A program made the translations under genes and the position numbers. A DNA stretch of 64,000 nt from Spirometra erinaceieuropaei. Taxonomy: Eukaryota > Platyhelminthes > Cestoda > Diphyllobothriidea > Diphyllobothriidae. Of the stretch, positions 1-10,455 are shown in pieces. The notes under the pieces were generated by a model. That model was not told where the DNA came from. It saw nothing but the letters and a program-made list of their open reading frames with translations, and did not search any database. Every line of letters begins with the position of its first letter. Position 1 is the first letter of the stretch. The DNA lies in the NCBI GenBank assembly GCA_902702965.1, contig CACRXP010000036.1:995267-1059266 (forward strand), read 5' to 3'.

Positions 1-43
1 TCGCTAAATCCCGATTACACATATTTTTATTTCTTCCTTATAG

Positions 44-1235
44 AGACCGGGTCCAGATTAAACAGGACGACGTTTTTGGCGAGTGTGCAGCGCAGGATGA
101 GCGCATTCTACAAAGTGAACTTCGCAAGTCCCGTCGAATGCGTTTATCGACCCACCTCAACGTAGGTGAGTTGGAGGACAAGAACGCCTTCCAGGGTTAT
201 GGGACCGATCCTGCAGTCACTGACATCGCGCCTATTGCATCAACTCCGGTGACGTCGAATGTCGCTGACCAGAAGCTCTCCACCAATCAGCTACTTCTCC
301 GCCGGTTTAATATGCACTCGATTATGATTTTGCGATCTCTTTGTTCGGTTGACCCTCCCGGCCAACATCCAGCAAATCACGTGGACTCCGCTCGTCACGA
401 GGCATCCTACAAAGAACTTGCTTCCAGTGGTCATCTCAAGGAACGCATATTTCGTACGGAATTGCGCGACGAAACGCCAGATGCAGCGATTTCTTTGCAT
501 TTGGAAAATACCGCAGACTATTTTGAGGGACCAACTGTCGCTCAGTTAAAATCCGTGAGTGGAGTGCAGCTGAACGGAGGTCCTGGCAGTGCCTCTTTCA
601 AAAGCGGCCTTAATTCCAACCAGGCAAAACAGGCTCTTCTCGCTTGTCTCGCTTCTATCAGAATGGCTCGACGAGGTTCGCCTAGTGTATGCTCGGACTA
701 CAACGCCCAACTAGCCATTGCCGACGTTTCGGCTGGTGGTTTTTTGATGGGTGGGAGGTCCACTGTGCGTGAGCAAGCGGACTGGAAGGTAGACTCACGC
801 GCTTCTGCAGGAGCTTCCAGCAATGGAACGGCCGGTTCCACTGTTGGTGACGCCGTCTCTGCAGCCCCCCAGCACAACCACTCAGTCGTCCTTCTCTCCC
901 CTGATCAGTCAAAGGAGCTTGCGCTGCTTTATGCAAGCGCCGGTGAACTGCTCCGCCACTTTTGGGCTTGTTTCCCCGTCACCAGTCCCCAGCTGGGCGC
1001 AAAACTAGATCGCATAAGCGAGAGTCTCAATCGCTTTAAATCCACCAAATTGTATCCTTTTATTACATCACTGGAATCTCCGGGTGTGATTGTTGAGCCG
1101 AGCACTTCCTCCCCAGCGAACAAGAGCGCGTGTTCAACTAACCGGTACCGATCTCGGGTTACTGCCCACTTAGAGTCAATGATAAACTGTGCAGAATCCA
1201 AATACAAGGAGTGGCACGAACGGCGTCGGAAGTGA
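44..1235 (+). CDS. GTF2H1: TFIIH subunit p62, C-terminal last exon (partial gene)
   Basis: Last exon of the p62 core subunit of general transcription/repair factor TFIIH, a nuclear scaffold that contacts XPD and other TFIIH subunits. A pyrimidine-rich tract ending in TTATAG at 38-43 is the acceptor. The frame is then open for about 397 codons to a TGA at 1233-1235. Recognisable family blocks in order are DDVFGECAAQDERIL at the start, LEDKNAFQGYGTDP, LLRRFNMHSIMIL, YFEGPTVAQL, FLMGGRSTVREQ and the hallmark GELLRHFWACFPV, followed by LNRFKSTKLYPF and a C-terminal helix ending KYKEWHERRRK. The order and spacing match the C-terminal two thirds of animal p62. The central part carries Ser/Gly-rich inserts. 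The N-terminal PH and BSD domains must lie upstream of the window. The first in-frame ATG (138) is internal to the exon, not the start. Family assignment is from remembered motifs; confidence is high. Confidence 0.93.
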
Positions 1236-3093
1236 TGTCTGTAGATTGTGAAGATTCTCTTTGTATTATTATGTATATAATTTTTTTGAAACAGTGCGTG
1301 ACTCCGTCTTTATCTTTCACTGCTTCATGCAACCCGTTGCCAGCCGTCATGCCTTTCTAGTAGCAGATTTTTCTGCAGATGTACATATGGGTGCCTTTTT
1401 TAGTCTCCAGTACCTATGTGAAACTCGATTCATACTTTTAACTCAAAATGTCTATTAGCTCGAGTTCCACAGGGTTTGTAGTACGATGGCTATTTTACAG
1501 TTTGCAACAAAGTTAATCATTTTTAAGTATTGGTTCTAATCTTTAGATCAGACGGATGTGCCACGCCTAACATGCTGTCGTTTAGAGATACATTTTATCC
1601 TGACTTCCTCCCATTTATTCCAGGCATCTTCAAGGCACTTTTTGGCTCCACTTATTTATTAACTGACTTGGACACTCGACGAGGGTGTCTTAGGGCCACT
1701 GGCATTACTAGGTTGGGTGTATTGCCTCGTATTTGACCCATAGATGTTCGGCGGCGCCGATCGGATATTCGTAGCACTTAGCCATGACAACCATCTCACT
1801 GACGCGTATGCGTTCCGCCAAACATGTGGTCAGCCCTTAAGTTTTTTTTCACGGCACTGGTGTATTAATTGATTTCGTTGGCACTGCCTTATTGGTTGTC
1901 TCAGGTCAGATGCGGCACTGCGAGTCTCTACGGTAATCAAGGAATCAGTTTCATCGGCGTAACGATAGATAATCAAAAATCGTCCTCCCTCCACTAGCTT
2001 GAGAATTTAAGCTCGCCCGGAGATCACACAAACCGGTGGGACCCTGTGGACGTAGTCAATTTTAGTTTTTATCCAGCTTGGCTTTTGGAGCCCTCATTGT
2101 GATGCATACCGGTCCACTGACTTCCTTGAACTCGACACCTTGCATTTTGTTCTCGAGTATGACCTGTACTTTGAGGTTTTGGGGTCGATATAAGTCTCGC
2201 ATGGAATTCGGGCACGAAAGTTTGACTTCTTAATGAGCACTCTTTGCCGACGGCGTTTCGTAAACAAATGGCGCCCTATAGAGGCCTAGTCCACCGATCT
2301 AAACATCGGAAAGTGGAGCATTTATTCCGAATCTAGCGCACGACGTGAAAAATTGTGCTTAATTCTCGTTCTGTCTAGTCAGTCTAGAAACGTGGGACCC
2401 ATGGTAAAGCAATTACCCTACAAACTTCTTAAATTGTCTCCGCAAAATAGCTCGTGCACTTGCGGCCCTTTTCCAACCGTCCGGTAGTGTAGTAGAATCT
2501 TTCAAACTAACTCAATTCGCCCTGAATCGTACGCCTCTCATTTGCAACACACGCATAGGCAAGTTAAAAGAGGGAAAACCTATCTGTGGCACTTGTCACC
2601 CTATTTGGATAGAAGTGTAATTCGAGCGTATGCCAGTTGATTTCGCCCTGGTTACTCATTTTTCGACTGCTCACCTTCAAAAACCGTCTAGATCTGATGA
2701 GGTCAAGGTCAGATTTAGCATTTACAAGTCAACTCTTGTCACAGGGTTTCGCCATCATATTTCTTAAACGACTGAATTTCAGACGGCATAGTGTGTGCCA
2801 GCTCTGCTGTCGCCTACAAGGCATAGACTCACCATTCGTCAGAGTGACCACTACCAGCCATTTAGATGCCGAGTGGCGGCCACCTCCAGCCAGCCAGCAT
2901 ACTTGGTTTGAAGGACGCTCAAATGGTACACAAGGTTTGTAGTTCGAGAATGGATTCCTATCTCTTTCATACAAGCAAGGGCCCCAGCACTGAATTATTT
3001 TTTGAGGGCTGGGAAGAAGCTATTAGACTCGACACTACTTCTAGAAAAGCCAGCGCTGAGAAGGTCCTCTCAGGCAAGCACGGTTACTTATAG
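1236..3093. other. intergenic / possible upstream introns of the coiled-coil gene
   Basis: Stretch between the p62 stop codon and the first supported coiled-coil exon. No canonical AATAAA was seen close after the p62 stop; AT-rich sequence at 1262-1285 could hold a variant signal. Open frames at 2637-2942 and 2866-3093 have no recognisable protein similarity and no convincing splice pairing. Nothing else supportable was seen. Confidence 0.5.
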
Positions 3094-3193
3094 TTACCCA
3101 GACAATCCGAAAGGTCTTCGCAAGAAGATACAGAGACTCGAAGTGAAGATTGATCGCTGTCGGAAGGAGGTGAATGAACTCGTGCTATACCAG
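3094..3193 (+). CDS. coiled-coil gene, exon a
   Basis: Acceptor CTTATAG precedes 3094; the first base completes a split codon, and the frame then encodes YPDNPKGLRKKIQRLEVKID and continues as helix to LVLYQ. The donor CAG|GTAAAT follows 3193. The start is uncertain because the same frame is open upstream to 3002. Confidence 0.65.
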
Positions 3194-4675
3194 GTAAATG
3201 TGGTAGAGGCTTGGCGCGACACGAACTTCAGGTCTCTCAAAGAGAAGAACAAGAAACATACATTAATTCGCTGAGGTTGAAGTTATCAGTCCTTGAGGAG
3301 GATACTAAGGTTAGAGTAATTTGTCCAGCCTTTTCTGTACCTCGACCACAAAAATTATTCCGCCCTCTTTCGAACTCGGCTGTTCCGCAGTTCCCTTGCC
3401 TTACGCATCGTGTTTCAGTTATTTTTCCATTGAGCAATTATATTAACAAGGATAAAGGAGGCTGAAATGACAGCTGTTGACTTACTTGTTTAGTCTTTAG
3501 TTGTGCATGCTCTGACATCCGGTCAGGGAGACGCGGGGTGAGATTCGATTGTATGGGTAATTGACCCAGACTATTAATTAGTCCGCGCGTTTGCGTTCTG
3601 TCGGCTTTCCTCAGGAGTGCAAACGAAATTACTAGTTTCGTCGATCAGTGTAGAAGCTTTGCGGCAGACGCAACGCTTATGATAGCCTAAAGGCTACAGT
3701 GTTTAAAAAAGCGACAAATACTATGTAAGTACTGAAATTCGACGACAATCACTCAATCGGCTGCATATGCGGTTGCGTAAGAGCGCTATACGGGTGTGCC
3801 GAGACGCACTGCAGTGAGCCGGAAGATAAGGCCGTCAAATCAAAACACCTTTCACGGGTGTTCGTAGCAAGTGGCTACCCGCGCAGCTTCGTCAATTGGT
3901 GCATACGCAACAACATCGGGCAGGTAAGACCTGGACTGTGAATTCGGGTCTAGTCGATCAGATGACGGTTAGGCAGGTGCTCGTGATTTTTTTGTTTCCT
4001 CTGTAAGTACTTGCTCGCTGACAACTTTCCTGTCAGAGTCCATTTCTTTCAATGCCTCATACTCCTGGATCGATCGTCATAAGGTGGGAGTTGACGGGTT
4101 GCCGGAGGACAGTTAGCGCAGAATTTGGATGTGAGTAAATTGTGCTTCCAATGCAAGCATATAAACTGCCAAAGAGTGTTATCCAAAAAATAGAACCTCA
4201 AATCTCGTCAGTATACCCAGTGTACTTGGAATGAAATGGAAAATAAGTAATGCGCTTTCATGGGGCCTTGCAGACATGCAGGGGAGACATTTGTATTTTT
4301 AGGGTCTTGTCTACACAACTCTTCAGTGGCAGGTTTCTGCAACATGTGGTCCAGTTTACTTGCACCTTTCGACTGCCCCGCTGCCCGGCCGTACTTTCAG
4401 TCGTTCAGGCTGAGATTTATGCTGCAGGAAGTGCTGACATTTCCTGTTTTAGGCTGCAGAGGTCGAGTGTATCAATGAAAACCTGCGCAAGGTAACTCCC
4501 TACCCTTTGACTTTTTACTCACCGTCTTTAGTCAACAAGGCGTCTGGAAGTCTTGGCTGAGGCCTTGCAACAAGAAGTCGTGATGCTGCAAGAAGCAGCG
4601 AGCGACATGGAAGACTTTGACACGGCAGGCGAGAGGAAGGCGGGTCGTCAATCAGACCGTTCAGGGGCCTTCTAG
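3094..4675 (+). CDS. unidentified coiled-coil protein, 3' part (4 exons)
   Basis: 3' end of a gene encoding a coiled-coil protein that I cannot assign to a family. Exons are 3094-3193, 3232-3309, 4453-4491 and 4532-4675, all joining in phase 0. The joined product reads PKGLRKKIQRLEVKIDRC, then EEQETYINSLRLKLSVLEED, then AAEVECINENLRK, then STRRLEVLAEALQQEVVMLQ, and ends in a short acidic and then polar tail with TAG at 4673-4675. Hydrophobic residues recur at heptad spacing through nearly all of it. Two introns are only 38 and 40 bp. The frame upstream of 3094 stays open to 3002, so the first exon could be longer. A phase-2 junction at 3094 (preceding TTATAG) implies further exons upstream that I could not place. 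It is co-oriented with p62 about 1.9 kb upstream. Confidence 0.7.
3194..3231 (+). other. 38-bp micro-intron
   Basis: Begins GTAAAT and ends CTTCAG. Removing it joins two phase-0 coiled-coil reading frames that are otherwise in different frames. Introns of 30-40 bp are a known feature of flatworm genes. Confidence 0.7.
3232..3309 (+). CDS. coiled-coil gene, exon b
   Basis: 26 codons, VSQREEQETYINSLRLKLSV followed by LEEDTK, phase 0 at both ends. Donor AAG|GTTAGA at 3310. Heptad-like Leu/Ile spacing continues from exon a. Confidence 0.68.
3310..4452 (+). other. intron of the coiled-coil gene
   Basis: 1143-bp intron, GTTAGA to TTTTAG. No further exon or recognisable repeat was seen in it. The open frames at 4250-4495 are shadows of the downstream exon. 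Confidence 0.55.
4453..4491 (+). CDS. coiled-coil gene, exon c (39 nt)
   Basis: Thirteen codons, AAEVECINENLRK, between acceptor TTTTAG and donor AAG|GTAACT, phase 0 on both sides. Its small size makes it easy for gene finders to miss. Confidence 0.66.
4492..4531 (+). other. 40-bp micro-intron
   Basis: GTAACT to CTTTAG with a pyrimidine-rich interior. It links exon c to the terminal exon in phase 0. Confidence 0.7.
4532..4675 (+). CDS. coiled-coil gene, terminal exon
   Basis: 47 codons and a TAG: STRRLEVLAEALQQEVVMLQ, EAASDMEDFD and a polar tail ending SGAF. The coiled coil ends at the acidic segment. The stop is followed about 110 nt later by a canonical polyadenylation signal. Confidence 0.72.
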   Translation, partial: STRRLEVLAEALQQEVVMLQEAASDMEDFDTAGERKAGRQSDRSGAF

Positions 4676-4784
4676 TTTTTGGCTCTGATGCCTCAATATC
4701 GGCCTTCTTTATGCGAGGAATCCCCTTGCATTCCGTTCTTACTGCTACTTTCATATTAAACATAAAATATGAAACCTGTAGCAA

Positions 4785-4790
4785 AATAAA
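4785..4790 (+). other. poly(A) signal AATAAA of the coiled-coil gene
   Basis: AATAAA lies 110 nt after the TAG at 4675, on the same strand and at a usual 3' UTR distance. Confidence 0.6.
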
Positions 4791-5424
4791 GTATCCTTGT
4801 GTAGCTCTTCTCAGTATTATAAAAGCATGATATTTAAAGTGTTAACAGCTGAAGAAGAGGGGAGGAGACCTATTTAGCCGCTGGAAAGACTACTTGACTG
4901 TGTTGAAGGGCTGTGCCCCCCCCCCTAGGAGAACAATAATCACAGTTTTCAGTTTAGGTTCCTTTACCGTTCGCCAAAATCGGGGTAAAAATGTCTGAAA
5001 TACAAATGCACGTATATTGGAGTGGTTTGTAAACAAGGGCTCGACAGGCGGACTAATAGTCGAGCATTGGAATATGTTTAGGGGTAAGTGAAACGATTCC
5101 AAAAATAAGGTAAGAAAAACTCGTGATTCGTAGGACTCGAATCCTAACTTATAGGGTTGCTAAAGCTGCCTCACACTTTAATAAACTGGAAGCATCGGCT
5201 CTTGGACCTTTGTTTCTAGTTCGAAAAAACGCGGTACTTGTAGCACCAGATCCAAACTAACTCCCAGAGTTTTCTGCATCCATTCTGGCCGGAAACATGG
5301 AATGCGTATTGTGTTCTGAGAACCTATACCCGGTGTAGAGAAAGTTTGATGGGAGCCGGCGAAAGTGCATTCGCAGCCTTGGTCCTTAGGTTTCATCACT
5401 AAGTTTTTTGCCAACGTGACAGTT
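4791..5424. other. intergenic, no gene seen
   Basis: Contains an eleven-base run of C (4915-4925) and an AT-rich segment. The minus-strand open frame at 5178-5525 runs into the dispersed repeat that starts near 5425 and shows no known domain. Confidence 0.45.
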
Positions 5425-5910
5425 CGACCGTCGTTTCCGACTATGTCCACCGTGTGTTCCACGACAGGATGGAAGCAGGGACGGTGACTTGCGCGTGAAT
5501 TAGTGGCAGTGGACTTGCGCTGCATCTACCGCTCTCCTCTCCCAACCTGGGCCCGCTGTCAATACAGAGTCAATAAGACCGGAGGCAAATGAGGGCCTAG
5601 GTAGCTAGCAGGACGAAAATCCGCAGCCAGGCGCGTGCTACCACACTGGTTTGGATCCTACTGAGGGGGAGTGCCACGTCGACCACATTAGGGAGGAGCC
5701 ATTGTAGCCTGACTCTCAGTCCAGTCGGCCACTCCACACAAACACACACTGGGGTGACTGTGAGGTCCGAGTTGTCCCGTTAGTTGGAAACCACCCAAGC
5801 CACGACTTTTAGCTCACCGTGATATATTTAAGTGTGTCAGATTGTTTTTAGTGAGGGATATGCGCTGAGACCGTCGACGCTTCCCGACTGTCCGAGCCGA
5901 TCAACTATTC
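5425..5910 (+). repeat. dispersed repeat family, copy 1
   Basis: This block resembles 34005-34520 along most of its length. Shared landmarks in the same order are the TCTACCGC..TCTCCTCTCCCA segment, AGAGTCAA followed by AAGACC, the segment CATTG..AGCCTGACTCTC, CCGTTAGTTGG, TAGCTCACCGTGAT and GAGACCGTCGAC. A short, truncated copy in reverse orientation lies at 21025-21165. No coding capacity was recognised. The class is unknown, possibly a non-autonomous element. Confidence 0.6.
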
Positions 5911-6120
5911 GATGGTGGGTTTGGGAGAGGGGGCTGACAGAACTAGGAACAGCCCGCTTGCGTGTGCCACACACGCGACCTGGTCTCATACGCACACGCC
6001 AGGATTTTGGGCAAACGGGGTAGATCTTCTGGATCTCACATGTAGCAGAGGAGTTACGTGGAGAAAGAAACCGAAGAACTTACTGCCCGCTTACCTGAGA
6101 GATGACGGTGATGGGAGATG
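5911..6120. other. short unassigned stretch next to the LINE remnant
   Basis: GC-rich sequence between the dispersed repeat and the finger-encoding part of the LINE. No feature is supported here. Confidence 0.35.
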
Positions 6121-6890
6121 TTAGAGGTGTCCATGTGTGGTGGATACATTGATGGGGAAGCATGTGATAATGTCTGCGGCGATTTGGCGTTGGTATTTAA
6201 CCAAATTAGCCCATGTGATGGCTGAATGGGGGAGGCTAAGTGGACAATTAAGGTGATGGCATTCGGCATACATTGGTGCTCGAGGCATTGGTTCGCCAGT
6301 CTGTGTACGGTGGACCCGGAAGTGACCAACCAAGCCGATGCGTGAGGTGGATGTGCGGCTGCAGTATGGGCAGGATAAGTTGGAGAATGCTAAGTCGGCT
6401 GCCATTTTGGTGCTGCTGGTGGCGATCGCACCGATGAATGGAGGGGTTGGTGGATGTGTTAAGTGTGCTAGGTGTCTCGATACTGTGGTGAATTCCACTG
6501 TCGTGGATAAGCATGTGTTTGGACGGGCCCATTTGCTGCATGAATGTGCGCAAACAGTGAAGGCGGATGCGGCGAATGTATGTGAGGGCTCCCGGCACCG
6601 GCGCGGTGGTCGCAGTGCGAGAGATTGGCAAGTGACCGACCAGGCTGACGCGTGTGGCGAATATATGATCGCAGTGAGGACATGTTCGAACAGAGCCCAC
6701 ATCGCCGGAGGTGGGGGTGGTGATGGTAAGAGCGGTGACTGACGGGACGTCGGCGTGTTTTGAATGGTGGCAAGAGTGGAAGCGGTGGTTGTAGTCGTTG
6801 CGGCCGCGGAGTTAGTGGCAGGTATAATGGCGATGACGGTGATCGACTACGGCGGGACGCCCAGATTGTGATAATCGGTGTCAACATTTG
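6121..6890 (-). pseudogene. LINE C-terminal C2H2 zinc-finger segment, broken
   Basis: Minus-strand frames encode CPHCDHIFATRVSLVGHL (first finger, its distal HxxxxH damaged) and CPYCSRTSTSRIGLVGHF followed by RVHR (second finger, ending HFRVH). A Thr/Pro-rich spacer with polar repeats precedes and separates them. At least two frames must be combined to read the whole segment, so it is disrupted. In related elements these fingers are thought to bind nucleic acid for the retrotransposon. They are not a host transcription factor gene. Confidence 0.68.
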
Positions 6891-7079
6891 GGGAGCACAA
6901 GTTGGATATAGTCGGTCATGACGGTGGAACTGTCATGTGACCTATCGCATGAAGTGTGTCGAAATTTACGAAATATTGCTAGTCATTCACAAACCGGCAC
7001 AAAGCAATTGATCAAAGCTTTGAAGTAATAATTAATGACTTTAAGCCAATCGGAAATATAAAACCAATATTAAAACCAA

Positions 7080-7290
7080 TATTAAGATTCCTATCTTCTC
7101 GAGAAAAACAAGCGCGGATGCGCAAATTTGGTCCGCGACAGCTACTAGCATAGGAAACCGCCGAAATACAAGGTAATGTATATTTCCGCTCATATTTACG
7201 AATATTTTGGCTGATAAAATTATTTATGAACATACTGTGCATGCAAAAAACGCTCTCCGAAAAAGGCTGGACTAATAAGCAAATCGGGCA
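7080..7290 (+). repeat. AT-rich dispersed repeat, copy 1
   Basis: Shares the segment GAGAAAAACA..GGATGCGCAAA and, about 150 bp on, GCATGCAAAAAA.CG..TCCG with 23975-24180 in the same orientation. Its ends are weakly inverted relative to each other, which suggests a small MITE. It lies inside or beside the LINE remnant. Confidence 0.45.
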
Positions 7291-7357
7291 GTATTTTGGT
7301 TGTCCACAATCTATCGGCTTCATTTCCATCATCGCGTTTCATGAGTTAGGCCACGTA

Positions 7358-8640
7358 CTACAGACACATATTGTATGAGGCGTTCGGCGACGATCTACGC
7401 ATGACCGCCGTTTTGTCAGTGTCGATGGTCAGTCCGAGGTTGACGCAGCCGGAGGCGAAGGGGTCAAGACTCCGCTGGATGTCTGCATCAGTCCCGGCAG
7501 TGAGTGCACAATCGTCCACGATGGACAGTAGCCGCAGACTGACGCGTCGAGTATTGGGAAGTTGGCCATCGGTACTGTAGGCGAGGACAATCCAGTGGCG
7601 CTCATCACGGTAGGCGTCCATCAGCATGACAAAGGCTGAAAACGGGGCAGCGAGCATGCAGCCCTGCCTCACTCTGTTGGTCACTACGAATGCCTCCGAG
7701 ACGGCCCTATTGTCAGTGACGCTTGCCATCATCCCGTCATGGAGTTGACTTACCGTGTGCGTGAGTCCTCCAAGACATCCGAATTTCGGCACGAGTTTCC
7801 AGAATCTATCGCAATTCACTTCACCAAAGGTGTTCGTCAGATCCACAAAGGTGGTGTAAATGGGGGTCCGCATCCACTGACACTTCTATCGTAGCTGCCG
7901 GGCAGCAAAAATCATGTCGACAGTTTCGTGATGTCGTTGGAAGCCACGCCGATTTTCCTACAGAATTATTTTTTATGGATAGCCGTTGAGGTGGTTGAGG
8001 AGGATGCGAGCGAACATCTTCCGACAATGTTGAGCGGCAATGTTCTCTTGCGGTTATCACAGAGTTGTTCGTCCCCTTTCCGCTTGTAGAGATGGACGGT
8101 TATTGCGTCCTTGAAGTCCTAAGGAGCTTGTCTTTGGCGCCATTTCTCCCGGAAGATTGCTGCAAGTGTTTCCATTAGTCGGGAGTCGCCATGTTTGTAA
8201 CCTTCAGTCGGGATGACATCGAATCCTGATGCTTTCTCACTGGAAAGTTGGTATATGGCTTGTGTGGTTTCTGGGAGGGATGGTGGGAGGTCCAGATTGG
8301 TGTTCATTTCCAGCTGGAGGAGCCGACCGATTGCGGTGTCGAAGATTTTAAGGGGGACGGTTAGAGAAACTTTTGAAGCTCTCGGTCCAGCGCTTCAGAA
8401 TTTGTGATTTCTCCATCAGCAATGTCGTTCGGTCAGAGCTGACAATCGTGACGATTCCCTTGGCTGTAGAGCCGTATATTGCCTTGATTGATGCAAAGTT
8501 CTTTGTACCGTTGAGGTCCGCATACCATTGGATCTCTTCGGTCTTGCAAGCCATTAAGGTGTCCTGTATTCCTCGCAGCCGTTGCTGCACAGGACGGCGA
8601 CATCTTAAGAAGGCCATTTCGTTTGCGTTCGTCAAGCGGT
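7358..8640 (-). pseudogene. LINE reverse transcriptase domain, broken
   Basis: Minus-strand frames read YADLNGTKNFASIKAIYG and TTLLMEKSQILKRWTESF (8348-8635, upstream linker), LSSEKASGFDVIPTEGYKHG (about 8119-8307, RT motif 1 region), TTFVDLTNTFGEVNCDRFWK (finger/palm region), NRVRQGCMLAAPFSAFVML (motif with RQG), then LLSIVDDCALTAGTDADI, where the catalytic YADD is changed to IVDD. At least three frames are needed. RT of this type primes reverse transcription at a nicked target. The active site and frame are lost here. Confidence 0.8.
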
Positions 8641-9009
8641 CACTGTCGTCCTCGTGGGCCCCATTCTTTTCGTCGAGCAGGTTCCTGATATCTTCGTCGA
8701 TGTCGTCAAACCACTCCTTTTGTTGACGGCGTGGGCGTCCGAGGAGATCCAGGGCAGTGGAGTGGATAGCAGCGAGTCTCTATGGAGACGTTTTCATTTA
8801 GAGTTTTCAGATCTTCCAGTCGTTGTCAGTTGATGGTTGAAATCGAAGTGGTGAGGAGAGAAACTCGACAGAACAGTATGCAACTAACCTGGTGGTCGTC
8901 TACCTTGTGGTCTCCTGAAAAGTTGCAGACAGAGGCCCATTCTGGACATGAAAAGGCATTGGTTGATCCAACCATCGGCTTCCCAGGTCGCCTTCGTCAC
9001 TAGCACGTC

Positions 9010-9705
9010 CTACTGACCACGCCTGCAGACGAAACATAGTCCAGCAGGTTCCAGCGCCGCGGTCATGGATGCATCTCATGCGTCGAAAATCAGAAGAAAG
9101 TGTTGGTCAAGAGAAGGCGGTGTTCTGAGCAGGTTCAAAGAAGAAAGATGCTGTTGTCATTACAGCCGGGTATTCTCTGGGAACCCAGCATTGCCCTCCA
9201 GGCAGCGTGGTCTGTCTCGACTCGGGAATTGAAGTAATCAAGGCCAATCAGCTTGTCCGCCTTCTGTAGGGTCGCCAGAAGGGCGTGTAGATCCCCATAT
9301 AACTTGTCATTCGCCTCGTCGGAGTCGCTAATTGGGGGGAGGCGTAGACTCTGAGAATGGTGGTGGATTTGGAGTCCTGAAGAGGCAGACTTAGGCTCAT
9401 GAGGCGGTCGTTGGGTCCTGCGACAGACAGGGCACTCATCCCACGATGTCGTTTCGGATGGCAAAAGCGACGCCGACATCGCGCCGCTCCGGTTTGGGCG
9501 GTCACTCCAGAAGAAGGTGCAACGGGCACCCACCTCCTTCAATTGGAGAAGCGCGCCTCGGAGAAGGCAGTGATGTCCGCCTTGTGGCGCACCAGCTCTC
9601 GAGAGGCTAGCACCGTTCTCCGCTCCGGCCGGTTGCCCCTTGGATTGCCTAAGAGAGACCGAACATTCCAGGTAAATATCAGGAACGTATTACCCTTATG
9701 AAGCC
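9010..9705 (-). pseudogene. LINE apurinic-type endonuclease domain, broken
   Basis: Minus-strand reading gives TWNVRSL near 9690, then VGARCTFFWSDRP, NDRLMSLSLPL (in a second frame), KLYGDLHALLATLQKADKLI, LDYFNSRVETDHAAWRAMLG and CNDNSIFLL. These are the usual endonuclease landmarks (TWN, the GDFN-like site changed to DYFN, and NxxLL). Two frames are required, so the domain is disrupted. Confidence 0.75.
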
Positions 9706-10309
9706 GCGTTGGCCTAGAAAGTAGCTTACAGAATGCAACGCGCGAATACTGTTTTGGAATTGCACGGCTACTTACCGAGGCCTAGTAACTCCTGTTTTTC
9801 TTTCGAATGATGTGACGTTGAAGTAAATAACAGCCATCCGGAGGTTTTGACTAACTCGTAATCTCAGCGGTGATAAATACTGTTGTTGTGTGTGCGCTCA
9901 GAGCCATCTTGATACAAATAATTGAAATCTGGTATCTGTGTGGTGTAGTTCTTCGTTGCGGCTAAGGCATATGAACATCACGAAGTTCTTTCGCCGCAGT
10001 GAATGTGAAGTCACCAAATTCCGTAATTAGATACTCAGGCGATTTGGGCCACGGACAAAATGCATATTCACTGAATAATCCGCCGTCTCTGTGCAGGACA
10101 GTGAGGAGATCTATGATCAGCCTGTTTGTTGTTAGTGGAATTTTTCCACTAGACGGACTTACCCTCATAGAAGTATTTCGTTTTCTGCCTTAAATGCGGG
10201 CTTGCGTAATGTCCAGGAAAAGTGGCCTGACACGGGAGTATGGATCCAGGACACTCTCGCCCTAAATTCCAAAGGTGTCTATTCACTCGTCTCAATTTTA
10301 AACATAACC
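9706..10309. other. intergenic; contains a short MITE end
   Basis: No gene seen. At 10229-10270 the segment GACACGGGAGTATGGATCC matches the 5' terminus of the telomere-like MITE family found at 29285 and 55571. Confidence 0.45.
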
Positions 10310-10455
10310 GATACTTAGGGCGTTGGACTTCTTATCAGCAGGTCGCGGGTTCGAACATCGCGGGTGGCACACTTCGGAGTTGATATATGGCTGGCCGACG
10401 ACGGTTATTGGGCTGGAAGTGGCCATTCCAGTCCCCGTTGTATTTTTTGGCAAGG
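10310..10455 (+). repeat. tRNA-derived SINE, copy 1 (5'-truncated)
   Basis: Carries GGTCGCGGGTTCGAACATCG (a B-box-like GGTTCGAA) preceded by GCGTTGGACTTCTTATCAGC, then the family body GGCTGG..GACGACGGTTATTGGGCTGG and the 3' tail CATTCCAGTCCCCGTTGT. The same order is seen at 22191, 30826 and elsewhere. The A-box part is weak here. Confidence 0.65.

Larger units (their letters stand above)
6121..9705 (-). mobile_element. degenerate non-LTR retrotransposon (EN, RT, C2H2 fingers)
   Basis: Reading the minus strand from 9705 down, three blocks appear in order: an AP-type endonuclease (9010-9705), a reverse transcriptase (7358-8640), and a segment with two C2H2 fingers (6121-6890). This EN-RT-finger order matches abundant LINEs I associate with diphyllobothriidean tapeworms. 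All blocks carry frame changes and stops, so the element is dead. The 470 bp between RT and fingers include an AT-rich repeat (7080-7290), so these may be two fragments or one copy with an insertion. Confidence 0.75.

Noticed and set aside
5121..5180. tRNA-like sequence with GGATTCGAGTCC on the minus strand
   Set aside because: The T-arm stem does not fit a seven-base loop properly and no matching acceptor stem or D-arm was found; at most an old SINE remnant.
6338..6742. 134-codon plus-strand frame
   Set aside because: Reverse shadow of the LINE zinc-finger segment, whose CxxC...H pattern is on the minus strand.
8373..8726. 117-codon plus-strand frame
   Set aside because: Shadow of the minus-strand RT linker (YADLNGTKNFASIKAIYG).
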